Of a stretch of 64,000 bases of DNA, positions 36,279 to 46,411 are shown piece by piece; position 1 is the stretch's first letter, and each line of letters begins with the position of its first letter. The stretch comes from Vicia villosa. Its lineage: Eukaryota; Streptophyta; Magnoliopsida; Fabales; Fabaceae. The stretch is taken from contig NC_081181.1 in the NCBI RefSeq assembly GCF_029867415.1, positions 77,720,144 through 77,784,143 on the forward strand, written 5' to 3'. The notes beneath the pieces were generated by a model that did not search any database, was not told the DNA's origin, and was given only the letters and a program-made list of their open reading frames with translations. The translations under genes and the position numbers were made by a program.

Positions 36279-37837
36279 TGTCATACCCCAAAATTTGCCT
36301 GTCATATCCCAAGATGTTTTTACTCACCTGACTTGCAATTGCTCAAGATAGGGCAAGCTCACTCTCCTCCTAAACACAAGATCCAAAATTAGGGTTTATG
36401 GTTTAATCAAGAAGTTTGAACTTATAATACCTCAAGTGGATTCCATGGTCTCTCATATGATTCAAAGTATCCTCATGCCAAGTTTCAAGCTCTGATTCTC
36501 AAGATTGCTTAGTCTACACCTCAAAAGATCAATGATCGACTGCTTGACCAAAAAGTCAAACTATGGTCAAACTACAGTCAAAACTTCTGATTTTTGGTCA
36601 ACATCCTCATTATGAAGTATAATTCATAATTTGGTCAAGAATTGATCATGATTCATTAAGAAAAGCTCCAGAATCATCAAGAACCTGAGTTTTTAAATTA
36701 GGGTTTTTAAGGAAAAGTCAACTGAACTTTGACCGGTCATAACTCCCACATGGAACATCAGAAATTTCCCATCCAAAGCTCAATTCGAAGGAAATTGAAT
36801 TCTCTACAACTTTGACTCTCACATGCCAAATCCAGAAATGCTTCATTTGGAAGATATAAGCCAAAACGTTACAGGTCCTTCTAGAAGATCGTAAAAAACT
36901 GTTTTTTGTCAAGAGCAATATCATCAAGATAAAGTCTCCGAATGATAAATATGTTCCAAAGTGGCTTGTAGAGGACATCTTGAGCTTTCCAAAAAGTCCA
37001 ATAACATGTTCATATGACAAATATTGAAGGAAATATGAGGCTCAGAAATTGGTCGATTTGGGGAAATTACGCCTAACGCAAAATGGAGAATTTTGATATG
37101 TTGAAATCTTGGACCTAATTCTTGGATCTCAAACATACCCATGGACCATATTAAGACCTATAAATCTATTTATTTCATTTTTATGATTTTTATTTTATTT
37201 ATTTGAATCTTATTCATTTAAATGCTAAATAATTTAAATAAAATATGAGATAAGTAGTTTTAATCAAAAGATTAATTTTTCCAATCAATATCAATCATTC
37301 AAAGATCAAAATATATGGGTAAATTTCGTTCAAGGAGATTGAGGAAAGATTGGACAAAATTAGAAAGGAAATCACATGATTTTGACTCAAATTTCAAACT
37401 CACTAATAGCTTGATGTCCAAGCCCAATGTTTGACCTAATTCCTTCTCCTATATATAACTAACAGCATCAGCATAAGGGGGGACGAATTTTGGCTATGAA
37501 AAGTAGGGTTTAAGGCTTCCAAAAGTTCTCCAAAATTGGGACACACGAGTTCTTACATTCAAGAAAGTTTTAAACCCAAAGAATCATTCTACTAGCTTCC
37601 TAGAGGTGCCAGGAACTCATTCCAATCGCTACTCAGATCTACCAAAGCCTAGAAGTCAGCGTTTGACTCTCACCGGAGGTAAGGTTGTTAACTTTTCGAA
37701 TCCATGGTTCCACACATTACTAATTTGTTATTTACGTATAGCTGTGTTATAGAAGCTAAATAGGACAGGTTCGAAGCATCACATGGGCATTTAGAGGCCA
37801 GACGCATGACCTGCCATTGTTAGGGCACCAAGGTCAT
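36279..37837 (+). repeat. Ogre-2 3' LTR, first part (interrupted by Ogre-1)
   Basis: Close match to 9951-11513. A TATA box is at 37450-37458. It ends with the target copy GTCAT (37833-37837) of the Ogre-1 insertion. Confidence 0.9.
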
Positions 37838-38379
37838 TGTGGTGTCGTTTTATTTACCTCCCCGTTTCACTTGGGAGGACGGCACGCTAGACCCTTCACG
37901 CGAAATTTGGAAGGAGAATGCGCCCGTGGTGGGATGAATTTTGTTTCAGTTCTTCCTACGATATCACACGAACTTTCTTATTTGTCCTACGAATAGGAAA
38001 GGGAAAAAAAGATCTCAACTAAACCCTAGGAGTTTGCTAAGTGTGGGGATTTCACCTAGACTAGAAATTCTGGAGTTCGGGGGGTCGGTTATACATAGGG
38101 AAGTGTTTAAACACCCTACATATCTGTAGTACTCTACAGGAACCTTCTCTGTGTCATTTGTGTTTGTGTTTATTGCTAATGATTGGGAAAGTTTCTCCTT
38201 TGTTTTAGGAGAAGGAATTGAATTGATTAAAGAAAGACAGACAGACAAACAAACTGACTATTTTTGGTATTTTATTAGCTCGCTGAGATTCCTTGTGAAC
38301 CTCATGCCTACATATCCCTAGTGGAAGTCAGAGCTTAATGTAGTTCGGGGAACTAACTAGGGAAATTAATGTTTTTGGT

Positions 38380-39360
38380 GCCTTGCTTGAAGCTCAAGGT
38401 TGAAGCTTGGAATTAAATCTCTGTTTACAGTAAAGAGACATGAAATCATCTCTACAGAGAGGTATTTGTACTATTCTACCACAAACATTTAAAGGAGTGA
38501 CAGAATAACTGAATTCATTTCATTCAAGAGGGGGACCTTACTTGTGTATGTGCAAGTATACCAGTCAAATGCCTCTTAATTGAAAGAAAGATGCTCATCC
38601 AAATTATGGAAAGTTACCACATGACTGGGTTTTACTGCCAGCTCATGCCTTTCAAAATCCTAAATGGGAGACTTGATTGAAATTGAAATTGAAATTTGAA
38701 ATGTTTGTTTGTTTGAATGTGGTAGAGTAGTAAAAATATCTCTCTATAGAGATAAGCTATGTCTATCTACTGTATAAAAGATTTTGACTTTAGCTGGCTT
38801 GAATGAGGCCCAAGCTTGAGGCTTTTTGATTGATTAATTAATTATTATTTGACTCTGGGAGATGGCTCCACTGGGGGTTAATTACAGGGTATTTTTGTGT
38901 TCTGTACAAAGCCCAGAATTGAGGCTGACTCTATTTAAGGAGACTCTATTTGTGTGCCTTGTACAAAGCCCAAGGTTGTGGCTGACTGCTGAGAAAATTG
39001 GTTTTTTAGACTATGACTCTATTTCTGTGTGCCTTGTACAAAGCCCAAGGTTGTGGCTGACTCTAGCTAAGGAAAACATTATTTTCTGCCTTGTACAAAG
39101 CCCAAGGTTGTGGCAGACTCTTTTTTAAACTGAGTATGGATGACTCTATGGGGAAAAGATCCTAGATATTAGGAATCTTTGACACATGAAAATATGGTTT
39201 ATCTGCCTTGTACAAAGCCCAAGGTTGTGGCTACTGAATGATGAAGAACTCACTGGGGAGACTCTATTATCTGCCTTGTATAATGCCCAAGGTTGAGGCA
39301 GACTCTTGACAGGGGGGTTTTATTGTTTGGGTGCCTTGTATGAAGCCCAAGGTTGAGGCT
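38380..39360 (-). repeat. Ogre-1 LTR subrepeats with CCTTG-N9-CAAGG dyad
   Basis: About seven degenerate copies of GCCTTGTACAAAGCCCAAGG followed by TTGTGGC, spaced irregularly, mirrored in the other LTR (57700-58680). The five-base dyad is retained while the loop changes (TACAAAGCC, TATAATGCC, TATGAAGCC, CTTGAAGCT). Confidence 0.8.
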
Positions 39361-40286
39361 AACTGTTTTTATTGGTTTTGACTCTACTGAGGAGATTTTA
39401 TTTATTGAAAGACTGTTTTTCTTTGGAAGCTAACCCTTTCCAGGGATTTTGACTCAACTGGTGAATTTGTCTATTAAAAGACTGGTTTTATCATGTTTTT
39501 TTGGAGGCTGACCCTTTCCAGGGGTTTTGTCTCTTTTGGGGAAACTATCTCCTAAGAGAATGAATCTTTATTTATTTATTAATTGACTTTGGAGGCTAAC
39601 CCTTTCCAGGGATTTTGTTTAAAGTGATTGATTTGGGTAGCACTCTATTAATTATTAAAGGATGAAAAGATTGACAGAAAGATTATCTAGTGGAGACTTC
39701 TTGTTTAAAGCCCAAGATGAAGGCTGACTCAATGCTGAGGATGACCAAAACATGGATCCTAGACTCTACTAAGGAGGATTGATGAAGATAAGGGTGACAG
39801 AGACTGTCCATGTCTCTCATTCCAAAAGGTGTGCTCAATGTAAAATTGAGACAAACTTAGCTTGTTTAAAGTCTAGTTTAAATTGGAAGAAACTCACCAG
39901 GGTAGGCTAAAAGGTGACTAAAGACCTGTTCCTATGTTTATAAGAAACCTGATGGGTCCTTGTATACAAGCTCAAGAGGAAGCTGGAAATGCTTTTAAGA
40001 AGCCTGTGGGTCCTTGTACAAAGCCCAAGAGGAGGCTAATCGAGGGTCCTTGTTATAGCACAAGAGAAAGCTATGTGGTTTTGAACTTATTTTGGCTCTA
40101 AGCAAATGGGTAAGAGGTTTCACCGGGAATAATTCCTCTTTGGGTGGATGTGTCCTATTATTTGGATTCTAAGGTTTTTACCAAGATGTTTCACCGGGAA
40201 TAATTCATCTTGGGGGTTTGAACTACAAATCTCTAATTAGGAAAGAGCCTTCACCGGGAAGACATTCTCAATCCTAGGCCATATTC

Positions 40287-40318
<32 letters not shown>

Positions 40319-41200
40319 GTTTTAACTGTCCTAGGGTTTACACTCAAACGTAGTTCTAAACAAATATATATGCACAGTTTATATTTGACAGTAATTTAAA
40401 TAAAGACTGTAAATTGAAAGCTTGTAAAGCCTAACCTGGATGGAGTGGAGGCCTTTGAAGAAGTATGTACAGAGCCTCAACAGTATTTTTGTTGTTTTGT
40501 TGATAACAGTTGAATATATATGATAAACAGTTAATGTTTTTTTGAAAACAGAAGAAGTGAAGATGGACAAAGGTCACATAGGTATCTGAAGAGTTTCACC
40601 GGGAATAATGCCCTTCAAATACCAGAAGAATGTTTTGAAAACAGAAAGAAGATTTTGAAAATACAGTTTTGAAAACAAGCTAAGAAGAGAAGATTTTTGG
40701 GACTTACACTCTATTAGAGGCCCAGTACTTTACAGTACTGGTTATAACAGAAATTTGAAAATGATTTGGAATGATATGAGGTTTTGTTGTTTGAAAACCT
40801 TAATCATTTGATTTAATCAGAGATTGAAAACAATTTTGAGATTTGACAAAAGTCAACTTAATTAAAGTAAAAATAAAGATTTTTACTTAATTAAGACCTA
40901 AACAATTAGGGTTTTATCATAAACTTTATTTACAAAAATGATTAGGTTAAAATAAAGTGAAAATATGTATTAAGGTATTTAAGAAAACACCTAAAACATA
41001 CTATTTTAAACCTAATAAAAATATATGAAATAAATAATATTTTTATGATTTTTTTGATTATTCACAAAATAGATATGTTAAATAAAAAGTGTGTGAAAAA
41101 TGAAGTGAAAATGATTTAATTTGATAGGTTAAATAATTTTGTGAAGTTGTGAAGAAATTTAGTGTGAAAAGTGATAAAAAATATGATTTTGTCACCTAGA

Positions 41201-41254
41201 GGGGTTGAACTCACGCCCTTTAGGTCACATACCCAAAACCAAACCACTGGGCCA
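41201..41254 (-). other. tRNA-like A/B-box module 1 in the Ogre-1 LTR
   Basis: Sense strand A box TGGCCCAGTGG (41254-41244) and B box GAGTTCAACCCC (41212-41201). Copy in the other LTR at 60506-60559. Confidence 0.55.
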
Positions 41255-41355
41255 GCGCGCGCTCAGTGTTAGTAACTTGCCTTCAATTCATTATATTTTC
41301 AAACAAGTAGTAAAACCATGAAAAAATAAAAGACACAAAAAGTCTGGGGCGAGGG

Positions 41356-41417
41356 GGATTCGAACCCCAGACTTGTGGCATGATGAGACTAAAGGCGTAT
41401 CGGTGGCCACTGGGGCA
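41356..41417 (-). other. tRNA-like A/B-box module 2 in the Ogre-1 LTR
   Basis: Sense strand TGCCCCAGTGG (41417-41407) and a perfect B box GGTTCGAATCC (41366-41356) inside a CTGGGG...CCCCAG T-arm-like stem. Copy at 60661-60722. There is no acceptor or anticodon arm, so it is not a tRNA gene. Confidence 0.6.
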
Positions 41418-42366
41418 AGTTGTTCAGTCGTTTATAAAACGCATACCACTCAAAATAAAATAAACTTTGCCCTGAGATTTGAATTTTGCGCGCCACCACC
41501 ATCTTCGTCTTCAACCTCAAGCTCCATGAATTTGAATTTCTGAACTCACTCGTTTCTCAACCATTTGCCACGATGTAAACATGAAACTTGCTCTATATTC
41601 ACTCACGATTCTAAATATGTAACTAACATGAACTAATATTAACTACATCTAACTAATTTACCAGAAATCGTGAAGAACCCTAAAATTTCAAAATCAAATT
41701 AAATGACTATACTGAAAGATAAATGGATGATGATAGAGGGTTTTCAATCCTCTGATGATGCTGAACAAGATAGAATCGAGCTATTTCACAAAGAGTACTT
41801 AAATTAGAGAGGTGAAGTTCAGAAACTTACCTCTGAAAATGGAGGTCGTGAGGATGATTGAGAGCACCTGGGCTTGAATGAATGATCTCAATAGCTTTCC
41901 TGAGACTCAATGATGCTAACTGGATGTTTATTGTAGCCTGAATCCTTCTGAATTGTTCTATGGACCTCCCTCGATTTGAGCTTCAAGTGGACATGGAGGT
42001 TGTTGAATCCTTAGTTACAGATGAGCTGCAGCCATCTGGTTAGCTTCACTATGACCTGAGGAGTGTGTCTGGATGATTGGCTTGGCTTGAAACCTCCTGA
42101 ATCACTCCATGGACCTCCAACTGCAAATGCTCCAAAGTGAGAGCAACAATGGTGTTCCTCTACTTACAGAAGTGATCCAGGTGCTTGGATCACCTCAAAT
42201 GACCTCCCTTGAGGTGTTAGAATGCTCACTTCCCAAAGATAAGCTCTGGTTTGAAGAAAACGATTCTTCTTGCCAAAGAACTTTGAAAAACAATGAACAT
42301 GAGAAGAGAAAGAGAAAGCAAGGAATATGGTTGCTTTGGTGTGTTTTTGAATGAGGAATGCATCTG

Positions 42367-42374
42367 TATTTATA
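42367..42374 (-). promoter_or_regulatory. Ogre-1 TATA box (3' LTR copy)
   Basis: Sense strand TGCCTATAAATACAG, a strong plant TATA box. The functional 5' LTR copy is at 61671-61678. Confidence 0.75.
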
Positions 42375-43914
42375 GGCAAATGGATCAGTATAGCTGCAGA
42401 GGAGTGAGCTTCCTTAGTGAAGTTGATTTGGTTTCTTAGCCATGAAGTAATTCAAGGAATCTCCAAAATGCAATGATGCATTTTCGAGCCAGCTCTCCCA
42501 ACCATTGATCTTGCAGGATCTTAGGGAACATTTCTGATGTGTAGCAAGTTTCTATTGGCTTAGGAGAAGATTCCAATTGGTGAATCATTGCTTATCATAA
42601 ATTCTCAAAAGTAATGATTACATAATCACATGTTCTTGCTTTTGGGAATCTTCTTCAATCTTCATGCCATGGTGAAAATGAATGCATGGTATTGTTTCAG
42701 ACATGTTATGGGTCGTGTAGCATCCATCCATGAAGCAAAATGCACAAAATTGCAAAGTTCCAATTTGCACATGACCCATAATTTTACTTCATGAGGCCAA
42801 CTTTGAACAAGCATAACTCTTAGCTCAAATTGAATTTTGAGAAGGTTGAACACAATTTGGAAAGCCCTAAACATCTACTTCAAATCATTAGTTTATGTCT
42901 TCTTCAGAATCATTTGGGAAATTTGTGAAAAATGAGCCCAACGTTGGATGAAAACTAGGTTAAAACACTTAGAAAATTTTCTAAGTGTTTATGACCTAAA
43001 CTTCAAAATTTCCAAAACTTCATAAATGGTTGATCTTTTGAAAAAAGTTCCCTTGTAAGATGTTGTTTTATTTTGCAAGATCTACAACTTTCATGTTGGA
43101 AGTTTTTTGAGTTGTGTAGGTGAAGTTTTGAGTTCTCACCATGCCTTCAAAAACCCTAATTCCCGACTTTTCGCTCCTTGATGAATTTCTTTGAATTTCT
43201 TTGGCCAAATGACTTTGACATCCATATATTGATGGTATTGATCTTTGAAAGTCATTTTTTGACCAAAAACCTTAAAAGTCAATGATGATCCTTCACAGTT
43301 GACTTTTCCTGACAAAGTGAAATTTTGGGCCTTTGTGTAGAAACAGGATCTTCTCCTCAAATGAATGATGTAAATGGATTATATTGAGGTAGTAGAGATT
43401 CTTGAATCATGTCTTGAGTTTTGGATCCATGCCCTGATTAAAAGTCAACTATCTTGGTGAATTAGGTCAAAACCCTAATTTGTCGACCATTTGAAAATAA
43501 TGACTGTAGACTTTGAATTGAAGTGTGATGTCCAGTAGATCTTGTCATATGAGTTATTTGAAGATGATTGATGTCTTTGAATGATCCTCTGAGGTTTTTT
43601 AGGGTTTCCCAAATGTGATTCCTGATTTCAGTCCTTGATAGGCTCAAAACCCTAGTCTGGTGATCTGAGTAACCCTGTACTCAGATGACTAGATGTCTAA
43701 TCAATCATAGATGAGAAGAATGAAGTTCTTGAGCCCCATGATTGTATTAGAGACTAATCTTTGTATTGATTGATCCTTTGTCTGAGCTTTCTTGTCTTTG
43801 AGCATCCTCGATTAGATACCAGATGGAGGAATGATTGCTCTGGGTACCTGTCTTGTCCTGATGAAAATCCTGAAGATATGTCATCTCAGAGGGGTCAAAA
43901 ATTAGGGTATGACA

Positions 43915-43927
43915 GATGCCCCTATTT
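43915..43927 (-). other. Ogre-1 polypurine tract
   Basis: Sense AAATAGGGGCATC directly precedes the 3' LTR start TGTCATACC. Confidence 0.8.
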
Positions 43928-44279
43928 AAGTTTCTTTTATCCGGAGGGAGAGAGATTGATATCTCGATCTCTCCTGCGTAAAAGAGACTTAAATATCAAA
44001 GAATGCCCGAATTTTGGGCGCTCCTGAGATGTTGTAACTGATGTAGTCTTCGCATGACTTGATCCCATTGTCGCATTCGGCTGGGGATGAGGAGATAAAC
44101 TCCTGTAGAAATACTTGATGTGGATTCTGGTGAATGGATGGCAGTGTAGGATGCGCAATCCATCTTCTTTAACTAAGTGTTGATACTTAGAGAAAGGTAA
44201 ACAACTTCCCCTCGTTTCGGATGTCCATATCTCGAGACTGGTCCCAGTTGTGTTTGGACAATATCTCAGATAAAGAGAA

Positions 44280-44590
44280 AATTTCCAAAGGTTTGTTTCC
44301 TCGTCAAACTTCTTACCAGCACTTGGAGGTAAGATACCATTTGACGGTAATAAAGAAACTTCAAGGGTTTGTTTCCTCATCAAACTTCTTACCAGCACTT
44401 GGAGGTAAGATACCATTTGACGGTAATAAAGAAACTTCAAAGGTTTGTTTCCTCATCAAACTTCTCATCAGCACTTGGAGATGAGATGCCATTTGACGGT
44501 AGTAAAGAAACTTCAAAGGTTTGTTTCCTCATCAAACTTCTCATCAGCACTTGGAGATGAGATGCCATTTGACGGTTGTAAAGAAACTTC
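44280..44590 (-). repeat. 76-bp tandem array, four copies, with covarying hairpin
   Basis: The GTTTGTTTCC phrase starts at 44291, 44367, 44443 and 44519, an exact 76-bp period. Copies 1-2 have inner stem TCTTACC:GGTAAGA. Copies 3-4 have TCTCATC:GATGAGA. The loop AGCACTTGGA is constant. Confidence 0.95.
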
Positions 44591-44676
44591 ACCATCTTCC
44601 CTTTTGACTTGACGTCTTTGAAAGAATGTCATATGGCCTCATGATCTTTTGAGGGGCTAATGACTTTGTTTGAAGG

Positions 44677-45395
44677 CGGACGAACTGTTTTCGAGGTGAA
44701 AACTGCCATTCGTCGACTGATGCCTAGGGAATCAATGAACTGTTTTCCTAAGAGGAAAACTGCCATTCATCGACTCTGTGGGGAGTTAAACATCCCAGAA
44801 ACAGACAAACTGTTTGAAGAAACTTCCATTTGTCGATCTCTTGAGTATAGCAGACAAACTGTCTTTTCTTGGGAAAAGACTGCCATTTGCCAATTGCTAG
44901 GGGAACAAACTGTCTTCTGCTGAAAGAGACTGCCATTTGTCGACCCTGTCATGAAAGAAAGTGAGCAAACTGTCTTCTGCTGAAAGAGACTGCCATTTGC
45001 TGACTTTGTTATGATAGAAAATGAGCAAACTGTCTTCTGCTGAAAGAGACTGCCATTTGCTGACTTTGGGGAATCTTTAAATGAAACAAACCGTCTTCAC
45101 GAAGAAGGCCGCCATTCGTTATTTTTGCTTGAAAAAGTAAGTGAACTGTCTTCTGTTGAAAGAGACTGCCATTCACTGACTCCGTTGGGTATTTAACAGA
45201 CAAACTATCTTTTCTTTTGGGAAAGACTGCCATTTGTCGATTCCGCTGGTGATCATGAACTATCTTCTGGATGAAGACCATCATTCACTGATTCTGCTGG
45301 AGAATCATTTGTCAACCTGCTGGGAGATTCTTGACTGGGGAATTCCAAAAGTGAACAAACTATCTCTTTGGGGAAGAGATTACCATTTGTTGTCT
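44677..45395 (-). repeat. Hairpin array, twelve units of about 60 bp, with covarying stems
   Basis: Each unit has an outer stem, CT, an inner stem-loop, TGCCA, and the outer stem complement. Outer stems include GACGAA:TTCGTC (44679/44709), ATGAA:TTCAT (44735/44766), GACAAA:TTTGTC (44804/44829), AGCAAA:TTTGCT (44964/44996) and AGTGAA:TTCACT (45140/45172). The central units have a 60-bp period. Confidence 0.92.
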
Positions 45396-46235
45396 TGCTT
45401 AGGGAAATCCCTCGGCATGGATTGTTGTCTTGAAGGAAGAAGTTTCTCCAGAACTTGCAGGGGACACTTGAGTTCATGCCCCGATGACTCAGGCATTCTC
45501 ATGATCAAAGTCTGACTTGACTATGCAATTGTAATGTATGCATGAATATGATGACAAATAAAATGCAAAGTGAATGTGAATAGAATTGTCGCGGATGTAA
45601 AATCCTATGATACGACTTGAAATCCTTGTGGAGTAGAAGATGTCCTCTTCTTGTAGTTCGAACTCTGTTGGGAATATCTGGTTATCAGTTGTTCGCTGTC
45701 CGAAGTGAGTAATATGAATTAAAGTAAAGATCCGTCATCGGGAGATGTTCGCAAAGCGATCTCATGGGGAAATCTCGGTTCCCGGAGTCTCAACCGTTCT
45801 CGGAGCAACTGTTTGCATTCTTCCTATTGTTTGTAAACCTCAGAAAGAAATTTCACCTTTATTTTTTTGCAAGTAAATTCATTTTATTTTTATGAAAACA
45901 TTTGTTTCAAGAAATTGACTGTTTAAACTTAAAATGCCTTTCAAGAAACTGAATAAGACTAGATTGCAAAGGAAAGCACAAGGCTCAAATTATTATATAT
46001 GGAATGGTAATCAGCCAAATGCTTGATTCCATGGAGTATTTACAAAGTTGGAAATTGGTAATTTTCGGGAAAAGGGCTACGATGAAACGTGACGACCGTT
46101 ATCTCTCCCTTCCACTCCGAGCTGCGTTGTATCCGTGCTTCGTAGAAGATGACCTACTGCTGATGAATACTCCGCTATGGATTTTGGATGATCAAGTTTG
46201 TCCTGAACACAGTTACTTGCCATATATCCCTAACT

Positions 46236-46396
46236 TTTGCGTAAACTACCCCTTTCGGGTTTTAAGTCTACCGGGATTGATTAATATATTTTTTTATGTC
46301 TCTAATTTTTGCCTGAATCGCCCTTTCGGGTTTTCGATTCACCGAGACGCTCTTTTTTGCCTAAGTCGCTCTTTGCGAGTTTTCAACTTAGCGAGC
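46236..46396 (-). repeat. Three hairpin repeats just after the pol stop
   Basis: Units with outer stems GTAAACT:AGTCTAC (46241/46265), TGAATCG:CGATTCA (46314/46335) and CTAAGT:ACTTAG (46361/46386). Inner stems are ACCC:GGGT, CCC:GGG and CTC:GAG. About 60-70 bp apart. Confidence 0.8.
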
Positions 46397-46411
46397 TTTT
46401 CTTTTGTTTAT

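Larger units (their letters stand above)
37838..43914 (-). repeat. Ogre-1 3' LTR
   Basis: 6077 bp. Contains tandem-like subrepeats around CCTTG-N9-CAAGG (38380-39360), a short (TA)n at about 40293-40318, tRNA-like A/B-box modules (41201-41254, 41356-41417) and a TATA box (42367-42374). All LTR reading frames are short and unconserved in type. Confidence 0.95.
43928..46411 (-). other. Ogre-1 3' non-coding region
   Basis: About 2.5 kb between the pol stop and the PPT without coding domains. It contains three families of hairpin repeats (44280-44590, 44677-45395, 46236-46396). Hypervariable tandem repeats in this position are a known Ogre property and a source of satellite DNA. The 43928-44279 and 45400-46235 stretches show nothing else recognisable. 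Confidence 0.8.

Noticed and set aside
38015..38248. LTR frames repeated at 37941-38248 and 57254-57561
   Set aside because: Duplicated only because they lie in both Ogre-1 LTRs; no recognisable protein.
41356..41417. Possible tRNA gene (perfect B box)
   Set aside because: No acceptor stem or anticodon arm could be paired; kept only as a tRNA-like module.
44660..45515. Several 60-160-residue frames across the 3' repeat arrays, both strands
   Set aside because: Repeat units are near palindromic and produce spurious frames; the evidence favours structure rather than coding.
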